A DNA stretch of 8,627 nt from Nitrospirota bacterium (GCA_013349595.1 DUZI01000061.1:1-8627), one strand, 5' to 3'; positions 1 through 8,342 are shown, numbered from the stretch's first letter. Notes: generated by a model from the sequence alone, not told the origin. Numbers and translations: made by a program.

Positions 1-44
1 AAAAAGGTAGTCTAAAGGCTAATCTTTAAGTTAATATAAACTCC
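1..44 (+). other. Short leader before rtcB
   Basis: All three + frames meet a stop within these bases (8-10, 13-15 and 27-29). The stop at 27-29 is in frame with rtcB and bounds its start. No Shine-Dalgarno sequence is seen next to the ATG at 45; the nearest AAAGG is about 26 bases upstream. TAATAT at 32-37 could be a -10 box for a nearly leaderless transcript, but no -35 box sits at the right spacing. The operon may equally be read from a promoter or gene beyond the window edge. Confidence 0.3.
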
Positions 45-1487
45 ATGCTTGAGAAATTAAGAAGACTTGATGCTTACCGATTAGAAGTGCCACAGGATTA
101 CAAGCCCGGTATGAATACAAAGGGCATTATCTATGTTGATGAAACTCTTGAAAAGGATCTTGAAAAGGAATCCATTGAGCAGATCGCAAATGTTGCATCA
201 TTACCGGGTATTATTGGTGATGCCATTGCTATGTCTGACATTCATTCTGGATATGGCTTCCCAATTGGTGGTGTAGCTGGCTTTGACATTAAGAATGGCA
301 TCATTTCGCCTGGTGGCGTAGGTTATGACATCAATTGTGGTGTAAGGTTATTGAGAACAGAACTCTTTAGGCACGATATAGATAAAAAGCTCAAAGAACT
401 TGTAATTGGTTTATATAGAGAAATTCCCTCTGGAGTTGGTTCTAAAGGCAGGTTGAAATTAGGGCCTGATGATGAAAAGAAACTTGTTACTGGTGGTGCT
501 CAATGGGCTGTAAAAAGAGCTTTTGGAGATGCCTCTGATCTTGAATATATTGAGTCTGGTGGTTGCTTAGAAGGTGTTGATGGCTCTGCAATATCTAAAA
601 AAGCCTATGAAAGGGGAAGAAATCAACAGGGAACACTTGGCTCTGGTAATCACTTTTTGGAGATTCAAGAGGTGGTGGAGGTTTACGAACCTCATATTGC
701 CGATGTCTTTGGCATATACAAAGGGCAGATAACTGTAATGATCCATACTGGTTCAAGGGGATTTGGACATCAAATATGCACTGATTTTATTGATATAATG
801 AAATCGGCATCAAAGAAATATGGTTATGAACTGAGGGATAAGGAATTGTCATGTGCCCCCTTTAAATCACCGGAGGGTCAGGATTATTTTAATGCTATGA
901 AGGCTGCTGCAAATTATGCCTGGGCAAATAGACAGATTATTATGCACTGGACAAGGGAGGTCTTTATTGATGTGTTAAAAATTTCACCCCGTTCACTCTC
1001 AATGAACTTAATATATGATGTTGCCCATAACATTGCCAAGATAGAGAGACACATTATAAATGGTAAGAGGTGTGAACTAATAATCCATCGTAAAGGTGCC
1101 ACAAGGGCTTTTAATCCAAGACATCCAGAATTACCTGATAGATATAAAAGTTATGGACAACCAGTCATACTACCTGGTGATATGGGAAGGGCTTCTTATC
1201 TTTTAATTGGCACTGATGAGGCTATGAGACAGACCTTTGGTTCAACATCTCATGGTGCAGGGCGAAAGATGTCAAGGGGGCAGGCGATAAAGAATGCTAA
1301 GGGGCGGTCTATATTAAGTGAGTTAGAACAAAAAGGAATAATTGTAATGGCATCAGGGAAGGAAACTATTGCTGAGGAGATGCCCGATGCCTATAAAGAC
1401 ATCTCGCAGGTAGTCAATGTAGTCAATAATGCAGGCATATCTCGCAAGGTTGCCAAGATGAGACCACTTGGGGTAGTTAAGGGATGA
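45..1487 (+). CDS. rtcB: RtcB family RNA ligase (3'-phosphate/5'-OH, GTP-dependent)
   Basis: RtcB joins RNA ends carrying a 3'-phosphate or 2',3'-cyclic phosphate to 5'-OH ends, using GTP and Mn2+, in tRNA splicing or RNA repair in the cytoplasm. The 480 residues span the whole family fold. Metal ligands line up with those of archaeal RtcB at nearly the same numbers: Asp95 and Cys98 in GYDINCGVR, Asn202-His203 in GSGNHFLE, His234 in IHTGSRG, and His328 in YDVAHN. The guanylylated histidine is His403 in SHGAGRKMSR. The chain ends in Lys-Gly, and the penultimate lysine contacts GMP in the archaeal enzyme. An in-frame stop at 27-29 and the matching numbering support the ATG at 45, although no Shine-Dalgarno is visible. 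It overlaps the next gene by 4 bases. Archease, the usual activator, is not in the window but could lie just upstream. Confidence 0.96.
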   Translation: MLEKLRRLDAYRLEVPQDYKPGMNTKGIIYVDETLEKDLEKESIEQIANVASLPGIIGDAIAMSDIHSGYGFPIGGVAGFDIKNGIISPGGVGYDINCGVRLLRTELFRHDIDKKLKELVIGLYREIPSGVGSKGRLKLGPDDEKKLVTGGAQWAVKRAFGDASDLEYIESGGCLEGVDGSAISKKAYERGRNQQGTLGSGNHFLEIQEVVEVYEPHIADVFGIYKGQITVMIHTGSRGFGHQICTDFIDIMKSASKKYGYELRDKELSCAPFKSPEGQDYFNAMKAAANYAWANRQIIMHWTREVFIDVLKISPRSLSMNLIYDVAHNIAKIERHIINGKRCELIIHRKGATRAFNPRHPELPDRYKSYGQPVILPGDMGRASYLLIGTDEAMRQTFGSTSHGAGRKMSRGQAIKNAKGRSILSELEQKGIIVMASGKETIAEEMPDAYKDISQVVNVVNNAGISRKVAKMRPLGVVKG

Positions 1488-2269
1488 AAAGATTAAAGGT
1501 GGGCAGGATACCCTTTGGCAATCTCTTTCCTATTTTTTACATTCTTGAAAGGGATTTTGATTGTAGTGATCTTCATTTTGTTGACGGTGTCCCTTCAATG
1601 TTAAACAAATTATTAAGAAACGGAGAGATAGATTTAAGTCCATCTTCTTCTATTGAATACTTAAATCACAAAGACCTTTACACTTATTTATCAGGACATT
1701 CTATAAGCTCAAGGGGTAAGGCGGGAAGTATCTTTCTCTTTACCCAAAAGTTACTTTCTCAAATGGATGGTGAAATAGTTCAGGTGACAAATCAGTCTGC
1801 AACATCCATTGGACTGCTTAAGGTCATTAGCAGAAGATTTTATAATGTGAGACTCAAACTTGTAGAATCATCAACACCTCAAAGAGGTAATAATCCTTTT
1901 TTGCTCATTGGAGACGATGCCTTACTGCAATTAAAGGTCGAAAATAGGGGTTATAAAATCTATGACCTTGGGGAATTATGGTATGAACATACAGGATTAC
2001 CCTTTGTCTTTGCCCTCTGGATTGTTAGGAAAGACAATATTTTTGGTGAAAAGGTCAAAATCTTTAATAACTTTAAGAGTAATCTTGACAAGGCAAAAGA
2101 TATTGCACTGACTAATATTAGAGATTTAGCATCACTGACACCACTAAAGCAATTTATGACCCAAGAAGAAATCATTGAATATTGGAACAAACTTGACTAT
2201 GACCTCACAGATAAGCATTTAGAGGGATTAAAACTTTATGATAGTTTATTAGAGGAAGGAGATAAATAA
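1484..2269 (+). CDS. mqnA: Chorismate dehydratase MqnA (futalosine menaquinone pathway)
   Basis: MqnA removes water from chorismate to give 3-[(1-carboxyvinyl)oxy]benzoate, the first committed step of menaquinone synthesis through futalosine. The 261-residue length is usual for this periplasmic-binding-protein-like fold, which here has no signal peptide. Family wording seen: a GRIPFGNLFPIFY stretch near residues 7-19 with the conserved Asn13, GVPSMLNKLL followed by GEIDLSPSSSIEY (35-59), an S-x-TS-x-x-LLK stretch (104-113), LIGDDAL (141-147), and DLGELWYEHTGLPFVFALW (161-179). The last motif is particularly characteristic. The start overlaps the rtcB stop as ATGA, with only weak G-rich sequence before it, so translational coupling is likely. 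No mqnB, mqnC, mqnD or mqnE is present; these genes are often scattered. MqnD is a related fold, but the GEIDLSPSSSIEY and DLGELW wording favours MqnA. Confidence 0.9.
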   Translation: MKRLKVGRIPFGNLFPIFYILERDFDCSDLHFVDGVPSMLNKLLRNGEIDLSPSSSIEYLNHKDLYTYLSGHSISSRGKAGSIFLFTQKLLSQMDGEIVQVTNQSATSIGLLKVISRRFYNVRLKLVESSTPQRGNNPFLLIGDDALLQLKVENRGYKIYDLGELWYEHTGLPFVFALWIVRKDNIFGEKVKIFNNFKSNLDKAKDIALTNIRDLASLTPLKQFMTQEEIIEYWNKLDYDLTDKHLEGLKLYDSLLEEGDK

Positions 2270-3604
2270 ATGAGATTAACAATAATTGGAACTGGATATG
2301 TAGGTCTTGTGACAGGTGTTTGTTTTGCAGGGATGGGGAATAAGGTTGTTTGTGTTGATATTGATGAGGTCAAGATAGAGACACTTAAAAAGGGAAAAAC
2401 AACCATTTACGAGCATGGATTGGAAGGTTTACTTAAAGATAATATACAAAAAAAGACCATACATTTCACCACTGATTTAAAAACTGCCATCAAGGATTGC
2501 GAGATAGTATTTATAGCAGTAGGTACCCCACAAGGTGAAGATGGTAGTGCAGATATGAAATATGTAAGAAGTGCAGCAAAAAGTATAGGTGAGTTTATGG
2601 AAAATACCTTGATAATTGCAAATAAATCAACAGTTCCAGTTGGGACGGCAGACATGGTTAGGGGTATTGTTCAAGATTGTCTTGATAAGAGAGCCCTTAA
2701 GATAACCTTTGATGTGGTCAGTAATCCAGAATTTCTAAAAGAAGGTGATGCCATAAATGATTTTCTAAAGCCTGACAGGGTCATAGTTGGTGCAGAAAGC
2801 GAGGAAAGCTTTGCAAAATTTAAGGAACTCTATGCCCCTTTTACAAGAAACCACGAAAGGTTTATCAGTATGGATGTTAGGAGTGCAGAGATGACCAAGT
2901 ATGCTGCAAATGCTATGCTTGCAACAAGGATTTCTTTTATGAATGAGATGGCTAATATATGCGAGAGAGTAGGTGCAGATATTAATAAGGTGAGGGTAGG
3001 GCTTGGCAGTGATAGAAGGATTGGTTATCACTTCATCTATCCTGGTTGTGGATTTGGAGGCAGTTGCTTTCCAAAGGATCTTAAGGCACTGGAGAAGACC
3101 GCCCTTGATTATGGCTACAAAGCAAGAATACTTGAGGCTGTAAGAAAGGTCAATGAAGAACAGAAACACAAGCTCTATGAGATGATTAAGGATAGATACA
3201 AAATTATTAAAGATATGAGATTTGCCCTTTGGGGATTAAGTTTTAAACCTGAGACTGATGATATGCGAGAATCTGCTTCATTAACTGTAATAAAAGACTT
3301 ATTAGATAATGGTGCTCTCATTACAGCCTATGACCCAAAAGCAATGGAGATAGCAAAAAGTTACTGGCTTAAAGATGTAAAAAATATATCTTATGCTGAT
3401 ACAAAATATGAAGCCCTTAAATCTGCAGATGCCTTGATTATAGTGACAGAATGGAAGGAGTTTCGCAGCCCTGACTTTATGGAGATAAAAACTTTACTAA
3501 AAGGGCCAGTTATCTTCGATGGAAGAAACCTCTATGATGATAATACAATGAAAAAGATGGGTTTTGAATATTATCAAATCGGTTATAAAAGGAGGGCAAG
3601 ATGA
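2270..3604 (+). CDS. ugd: UDP-glucose 6-dehydrogenase
   Basis: This enzyme oxidises UDP-glucose to UDP-glucuronate with two NAD+, supplying acidic sugars for capsule, exopolysaccharide or lipopolysaccharide. The 444 residues carry an N-terminal Rossmann domain with GTGYVGLVTG (7-16) and the acidic residue Asp30 that binds the NAD ribose. VGTPQGEDGSAD (84-95) and NPEFLKEGDA (152-161) follow. The active site shows Lys210 and Asn214 (MTKYAANAM), and the catalytic Cys266 and Asp270 in GFGGSCFPKD. The C-terminal UDP-binding domain has SFKPETDDMRES (324-335) and a late TEWKEF (393-398). AAGGAG at 2256-2261, 8 bases before the ATG, is a good ribosome binding site. The gene starts on the base after the mqnA stop. 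GDP-mannose dehydrogenase is a related alternative, but the DDMRES and TEWKEF wording favours UDP-glucose. No glycosyltransferase neighbours show which polymer it serves. Confidence 0.95.
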   Translation: MRLTIIGTGYVGLVTGVCFAGMGNKVVCVDIDEVKIETLKKGKTTIYEHGLEGLLKDNIQKKTIHFTTDLKTAIKDCEIVFIAVGTPQGEDGSADMKYVRSAAKSIGEFMENTLIIANKSTVPVGTADMVRGIVQDCLDKRALKITFDVVSNPEFLKEGDAINDFLKPDRVIVGAESEESFAKFKELYAPFTRNHERFISMDVRSAEMTKYAANAMLATRISFMNEMANICERVGADINKVRVGLGSDRRIGYHFIYPGCGFGGSCFPKDLKALEKTALDYGYKARILEAVRKVNEEQKHKLYEMIKDRYKIIKDMRFALWGLSFKPETDDMRESASLTVIKDLLDNGALITAYDPKAMEIAKSYWLKDVKNISYADTKYEALKSADALIIVTEWKEFRSPDFMEIKTLLKGPVIFDGRNLYDDNTMKKMGFEYYQIGYKRRAR

Positions 3605-5493
3605 AGCTGTTTCTAAGTTCCAATGAAGAGATAGAACTGACTCAAGGACAGGATATATATTCTGCATTAAAAAAGGCTGGAGTATTTATCACTTCATCCT
3701 GTGGTGGTAAGGGTTTTTGTGGGAAGTGTAAGGTTAATGTGTTAAGTGGTCAATATGATGCGATTTCTTATGGTAAACTCACAACAAAAGAGAGGGAGCA
3801 AAGGACTGTGCTTGCCTGCAAGACCTATCCAAAGGATGATATCCTTATTGAGATACCAAAACTCTCAAGGCTTGTAGTAGGTGATAAGATTGCACAAGAA
3901 AAATCAAAGGATTTGTATGAATATTTTAAGTCTTTTGATTCACCAATAATGCCTTTTGTCATAAGAAAGTCTATCAAACTTCCACCACCAAATATATCAG
4001 ACAACATAAGCGACCTTGAAAGACTCAACAGAACCCTTAATGAATTGGGTCTTACGCCAATTAGATATTCTCATGGATTTGTTTTATCTATGGCAGATAT
4101 TTTGAGAATGTCTAATTGGGAGATTGATATAAATTACACTAATTTCCCTGATGGCATTAGAGAAGCAATATTTATTACATCTAAGGAATATTGTCATCGT
4201 AGATTTGGTCTTGCCATAGATATTGGTACTACAACAATAGTTGTTTATTTGGTAGATATTATTAAAGGGACAGTGATTGATACAGGCTCGACTTATAATT
4301 CTCAAATACGATATGGCGATGATGTTATTACAAGGATTGTCCATGCCACTGAAGGTGACGGTTTGCAAGAGCTTCGTGATGCAGTAATTGAAGATATTAA
4401 TAATATTATAACTGCTTTCAAGGAAAGACATAGTATAAAGGTTTGTGAGTTAGACTCAGTAGTAATCTCTGGAAATACTACAATGGTACATCTTTTTTGG
4501 GGTCTTACCCCTGCTTATATACGAGAGGAACCCTATATACCAACAGTCAATAGATTTCCTCTGTGGCGTGCATCCTTTGCAAGACTATCAGTCAACCAAC
4601 AGGCTCCTGTATATACAATGCCTTGTGTGGCAAGTTATGTAGGTGGGGATATTGTATCAGGTGTCCTTGCTACAAAGATGCACAGAAGGGCAGAGATTGC
4701 GCTTTTTATGGATATTGGCACAAATGGTGAGGTAGCAATCGGCAACAATGAATGGCTAATGACCGCTGCATGCTCTGCAGGACCATGTTTTGAAGGTAGT
4801 GGCATAAGTTCTGGAATGAGGGCAATACAAGGAGCAATTGAGTCTGTCACATTTGATATTAAAAGCCTTGAACCAACCCTTAAAGTGATTGGGGATGTAA
4901 CACCTCTTGGCATATGTGGTAGTGGAATGATTGATGCTCTTGCAGGAATGTTCATAACTGGATTGATAAATCAAAAGGGTAAATTCATACCAGAAAAATC
5001 AAAGAGGATTAGAATTGGTCAAGAAGGCTATGAATATGTCTTTTATTATGACTCTGCTGGTGGCAGGGACATTGTTCTTACAGAGGTAGATATAGACAAT
5101 CTAATTAGGGCAAAGGCAGCAATATATGCAGGTATTATGACCATATTAAACGAAATAGGTTTAGCCATTGATGCAATACAGACGGTCTATATAGCTGGTG
5201 GTTTTGGCAGTTACATAGATATTAAAAAGGCGATTATAATAGGAATGTTACCTGATATTGAAATCGAAAGGTATCGCTTTATGGGTAATACATCTGCAAC
5301 AGGTGCTTATCTTTGTCTCCTTTCAACTAATTTGATAAAAGAGGCTGAGGAGATAGCATCAAAGATGACTTATCTCGAACTCTCTGTTATGAAGGGCTTT
5401 ATGGATGATTATGTGTCTGCTCTCTTTTTGCCTCATACAGACATCACAAAATTTCCAACTGTTCAAAAAGAGATGAATAATATTATAAGTTGA
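3601..5493 (+). CDS. RACo-like [2Fe-2S]/ASKHA reductive activator of a corrinoid protein
   Basis: RACo-type proteins use ATP hydrolysis to push an electron onto inactivated Co(II) corrinoid proteins, returning them to the Co(I) state needed for methyl transfer. Residues 1-87 form a plant-type ferredoxin domain with Cys34, Cys40, Cys43 (CGGKGFCGKC) and Cys73 (LACKTY) as ligands. A linker and middle domain follow to about residue 206. The ASKHA ATPase part begins with phosphate-1 loop DIGTTT (207-212), has SGNTTM (290-295), a second phosphate loop DIGTNGEVAIG (371-381), ICGSGMID (438-445) and adenosine motif IAGGFGSYID (531-540). The 630-residue length and domain borders agree, from memory, with the Carboxydothermus RACo. 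AAGGAGG at 3589-3595 lies 5 bases before the ATG, which overlaps the ugd stop as ATGA. No corrinoid protein, methyltransferase or CODH/ACS gene is nearby, so its target is unknown. Confidence 0.88.
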   Translation: MKLFLSSNEEIELTQGQDIYSALKKAGVFITSSCGGKGFCGKCKVNVLSGQYDAISYGKLTTKEREQRTVLACKTYPKDDILIEIPKLSRLVVGDKIAQEKSKDLYEYFKSFDSPIMPFVIRKSIKLPPPNISDNISDLERLNRTLNELGLTPIRYSHGFVLSMADILRMSNWEIDINYTNFPDGIREAIFITSKEYCHRRFGLAIDIGTTTIVVYLVDIIKGTVIDTGSTYNSQIRYGDDVITRIVHATEGDGLQELRDAVIEDINNIITAFKERHSIKVCELDSVVISGNTTMVHLFWGLTPAYIREEPYIPTVNRFPLWRASFARLSVNQQAPVYTMPCVASYVGGDIVSGVLATKMHRRAEIALFMDIGTNGEVAIGNNEWLMTAACSAGPCFEGSGISSGMRAIQGAIESVTFDIKSLEPTLKVIGDVTPLGICGSGMIDALAGMFITGLINQKGKFIPEKSKRIRIGQEGYEYVFYYDSAGGRDIVLTEVDIDNLIRAKAAIYAGIMTILNEIGLAIDAIQTVYIAGGFGSYIDIKKAIIIGMLPDIEIERYRFMGNTSATGAYLCLLSTNLIKEAEEIASKMTYLELSVMKGFMDDYVSALFLPHTDITKFPTVQKEMNNIIS

Positions 5494-5511
5494 TGAATTA
5501 ACTGGTTAATA

Positions 5512-5546
5512 AAATAGGGCTAAAAGGCATAAAATAAGCCCTATTT
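5512..5546. terminator. Probable bidirectional terminator between convergent genes
   Basis: A perfect 10-base inverted repeat pairs AAATAGGGCT (5512-5521) with AGCCCTATTT (5537-5546) around a 15-base A-rich loop. It starts 18 bases after the stop of the RACo-like gene and ends 4 bases before the stop of the converging ATPase. The arms have GC-rich inner parts and A/T-rich outer parts, so each strand gives a stem followed by T-rich sequence (ATTATTA on +, ATTTTATTA on -). The U-tracts are interrupted, so efficiency may be moderate. Confidence 0.75.
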
Positions 5547-5550
5547 ATTA

Positions 5551-8184
5551 TTAACAATTTCTATTAGCACACCAACCTTTTCTAATTAGTTTTTCTATCT
5601 CAATTGCTATAAACAAGACTGTTGAAAGTGCACAGGTTATAAGGAATTCGTTTAAAGTCAGAGGGGTAGTCTTAAAAATAGGATTGAAAAAGGGAATATA
5701 AATTATCGCAACTTGAAGTAATAATGTCGCTCCAACTGCAGCGAGCATAAATTTCATTTCTCTAAATTTCAAAGAAAAGAAGGATTTCTTCTCGCTGATA
5801 AGTGCAAGGGCTGCACCAAGTTCTGCAAAGCACATGAAAGTAAAGAGAATGGTCTGCCATTTTTCTTTTGGCATAAAAGGAACTGTATAGACTTGTATGA
5901 TTAATCCGATAGAGGCAAGTAAAAAGCCTGTCCAGAGTATTTTTACTACCATAGTGCCAGTTAAAATCCCGGTTTTTGGGTCTCTTGGTGGTCTATTCAT
6001 TATATCTGGTTCAGCAGGTCCCCCTGCGAAGGCAAGGCTTGGAAGACCATCGGTAAGCAGATTGAGCCAAAGCATATGGATTGGGAGTAAAGGCAGTGGT
6101 AAACCAAAAAAAGGTGCAAAGAAAATAAGCATTATTTCGCCTGAATTGGTTGATAATATATAACGAATCATCTTTAAAATGCCATCAAAGACCCTTCTAC
6201 CCTCTTTGACTGCCCTTACTATTGTGGCAAAGTTATCATCAAGGAGTATCATGTCTGATGCTTGCTTGGATACATCTGTTCCTGTAATCCCCATTGCTAC
6301 ACCTATATCTGCCCTTTTTAGTGCAGGTGCATCATTAACACCATCGCCAGTCATTGATACATATTGACCCTTAGACTGTAATGCTTTTACTATCTTTAGT
6401 TTTTGCTCTGGTGCAACCCTTGCATAAACTCTGGTATCAATAACATATTTATTAATAAACTCTTCATCACTTATTGTGTTTAGATCCTTGCCTGTCAAAA
6501 CACCTTTTTCAGAGGTTGTTATGCCTATTTCTTTGGCAATCGCCTTTGCAGTCACGGGATGATCGCCTGTAATCATGACCGTCTTAATCCCTGCATTATT
6601 ACATAAAGCAACAGCATCCTTTACCTCTTCTCTCGGAGGATCAATAATACCGATAAGCCCTATTATTGTTAGGTCATTTTCTATTAATTCAGATGATAGT
6701 TCCTCAGGAACTTTGTCATAAAATTTTTGAGCAATACATAAAACCCTCAATCCATTTGAAGCCATTTCTTCATTAATATCAAAGAGTTTTTGTTCATCTA
6801 TTGGCTTGATAATACCATTTATCATAATGTCCTTACTCTTTGTGAGCATTACATCAACAGCTCCTTTTGTAATTACTAAAAACTTATCTTTATATTTATG
6901 AATAGTGGTCATCGTTTTTCTATCAGAATCAAAGGGAATTTCTGCTACCCTCGGGAAAGCCTTTTCAATATCTTTTTTGAAAAAACCAAATTTTTGTGCC
7001 ATCTCTACAAGGGCTGTTTCAGTAGGGTCACCAATCAACTTTCCTTCCGTATTAAAGACTGCATCATTGCTAATAGAGAGAGCAATAAAGAGAGACTCAT
7101 TATTGCTCTTTGTTTCTTCATTAAGTCCCTCTCTTAATATTATCAATCTATTATCAGCGAAAAGCATCTCAACGGTCATTTTATTTTGTGTGAGCGTGCC
7201 AGTTTTATCTGAACAAATATATGTTACAGAACCGAGTGTTTCTACTGCAGGGAGTCGTCTTATTAGTGCTTTTTGCTTAACCATGATCTTTGCAGAAAGA
7301 GCTAAAGATATAGTAACTACAGCAGGGAGTGCCTCAGGAACAGCAGCAACAACCAGTGTCAAGGCGGTCATAAACATTAGTGCAATTGGCTCACCACGAA
7401 GTATGCCTACAGTAAATAATAAGGCGCAGACTAATATGACCGATACAGAAAGTTTTTTGCCAAAATCTGCAAGCCTCTTTTGAAGTGGTGTCTTATTATC
7501 TTCATTGTCTTGGATTAGATAGGCAATTTTTCCAATCTCTGTATTCATGCCAGTTGCAACAACTACACCTGTTCCCCTGCCATAATTTACAATTGTTCCC
7601 TTGTAAACCATATTTTTTCTATCACCAAGTGGGACATCAATTTCTTTCAGAGTATCAATAGCCTTTTCAGAAGGGACTGATTCACCTGTAAGTGCAGATT
7701 CATCAACCTTGAGTTGTGCCATCTCAAAGAGCCTAATGTCAGCAGGAACAACTGCACCTGCTTCAAGGTGGACAATATCACCTGGAACTAACAAGGTTGC
7801 ATCAATCTTCTCTGTATTGCCATCTCTTGTAACTGATGCAAGATTTGCAGCCATTTTTTTTAGAGACTCCATTGCCTTCCCAGCCTTGTATTCCTGAACA
7901 AAACCAACAATTGCATTAATTAAGACAATTGTCAGTATTGCCACCGTATCAACAATATCACCAATCAGTCCAGAGATGACTGATGCAATAACAAGTAGGA
8001 TTATCATGAAGTCTTTGAATTGATCAAATAATAGTCCAAATGGACCTTTTGATTTTTTCTCTTTTAAAAGGTTAAGACCATGTTGAGTTAGCCTCTCCTT
8101 CACATCAGATTCAGACAGACCTTTGAATGAAGTCTTAAGGTTTTCAAATATTTCTGATTGATTCTTTGTATGCCAATTAGACAT
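5551..8184 (-). CDS. P2A (SERCA/PMCA-like) cation-transporting P-type ATPase, probably Ca2+ exporter
   Basis: An inner-membrane pump that couples ATP hydrolysis to cation export. Numbering is for 877 residues from the ATG at 8184. An N-terminal cation-ATPase domain precedes ten predicted membrane segments: two near 57-97, two near 243-298 and six between about 670 and 863. Catalytic motifs are complete: TGES (166-169) in the actuator, phosphorylated Asp326 in CSDKTGTLT, KGA (440-442) in the nucleotide domain, MITGDHP (537-543) and TGDGVNDAPA (612-621). Likely Ca2+ ligands align with SERCA: Glu284 in the M4 PEALP, Asn680 and Glu683 in M5, Asn708, Thr711 and Asp712 in M6 (NLLTD), and Glu788 in M8. 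An in-frame ATG at 8200-8202 would add six residues, but it has no ribosome binding site and its first codons contain the one used by 8184. Mn2+ or Na+ transport is a less likely alternative. The gene stands alone and converges on the operon. Confidence 0.93.
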   Translation of the reverse strand: MSNWHTKNQSEIFENLKTSFKGLSESDVKERLTQHGLNLLKEKKSKGPFGLLFDQFKDFMIILLVIASVISGLIGDIVDTVAILTIVLINAIVGFVQEYKAGKAMESLKKMAANLASVTRDGNTEKIDATLLVPGDIVHLEAGAVVPADIRLFEMAQLKVDESALTGESVPSEKAIDTLKEIDVPLGDRKNMVYKGTIVNYGRGTGVVVATGMNTEIGKIAYLIQDNEDNKTPLQKRLADFGKKLSVSVILVCALLFTVGILRGEPIALMFMTALTLVVAAVPEALPAVVTISLALSAKIMVKQKALIRRLPAVETLGSVTYICSDKTGTLTQNKMTVEMLFADNRLIILREGLNEETKSNNESLFIALSISNDAVFNTEGKLIGDPTETALVEMAQKFGFFKKDIEKAFPRVAEIPFDSDRKTMTTIHKYKDKFLVITKGAVDVMLTKSKDIMINGIIKPIDEQKLFDINEEMASNGLRVLCIAQKFYDKVPEELSSELIENDLTIIGLIGIIDPPREEVKDAVALCNNAGIKTVMITGDHPVTAKAIAKEIGITTSEKGVLTGKDLNTISDEEFINKYVIDTRVYARVAPEQKLKIVKALQSKGQYVSMTGDGVNDAPALKRADIGVAMGITGTDVSKQASDMILLDDNFATIVRAVKEGRRVFDGILKMIRYILSTNSGEIMLIFFAPFFGLPLPLLPIHMLWLNLLTDGLPSLAFAGGPAEPDIMNRPPRDPKTGILTGTMVVKILWTGFLLASIGLIIQVYTVPFMPKEKWQTILFTFMCFAELGAALALISEKKSFFSLKFREMKFMLAAVGATLLLQVAIIYIPFFNPIFKTTPLTLNEFLITCALSTVLFIAIEIEKLIRKGWCANRNC

Positions 8185-8193
8185 TAGCTTAGA

Positions 8194-8200
8194 CCCCTCC
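8194..8200 (-). promoter_or_regulatory. Shine-Dalgarno that decides the ATPase start
   Basis: On the - strand these bases read GGAGGGG and end 9 bases before the ATG at 8184, an ordinary spacing. The site overlaps and follows the upstream in-frame ATG at 8200-8202, which has only A/T-rich sequence before it. This supports a start at 8184. A TATAAA on the - strand at 8230-8235 could be a -10 box, but no convincing -35 box was found. Confidence 0.75.
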
Positions 8201-8280
8201 ATATAAATTAATTGTTTGTTAAATTTGTGTTTATAAAAAAATCTTAAAAGAAATGGCTAATAAACTAAAATAAGCGGGGA

Positions 8281-8305
8281 TAGTGTAAACTTTTTTAGTG
8301 TAAAA
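8281..8305 (+). repeat. TAGTGTAAA direct repeat, 15-base spacing
   Basis: TAGTGTAAAC (8281-8290) recurs as TAGTGTAAAA (8296-8305), separated by a run of T. Nine bases are identical. The spacing, about one and a half helical turns, would put the two copies on opposite faces. It could be a transposase-binding tip or an operator for the gene that follows; the sequence alone does not decide. Confidence 0.6.
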
Positions 8306-8342
8306 ACGAAATAGGCACTAAAAGAGCAACTCCTATTTTGTT
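8305..8342 (+). promoter_or_regulatory. Leader hairpin A (alternative fold that frees the ribosome binding site)
   Basis: Bases 8305-8315 pair with 8332-8342 over 11 positions, ten Watson-Crick and one G-U (8308 with 8339), around a 16-base loop. Forming this hairpin uses up the 5' arm of hairpin B and so would leave the Shine-Dalgarno at 8356-8361 unpaired. No run of T follows directly, so it does not look like an intrinsic terminator. Confidence 0.5.

Noticed and set aside
2765..3169. 134-codon - strand ORF inside ugd
   Set aside because: It lies wholly opposite the conserved ugd catalytic region and shows no family motif.
6905..7483. 192-codon + strand ORF inside the ATPase gene
   Set aside because: It is the antisense of a clearly conserved P-type ATPase coding region, is serine/alanine-rich in the manner of shadow frames, and has no supported start.
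8200..8250. A full -35/-10 promoter for the ATPase or for the rightward transcript
   Set aside because: TATAAA-like boxes are common in this AT-rich stretch, and no -35 element lies at 16-18 bases on either strand.
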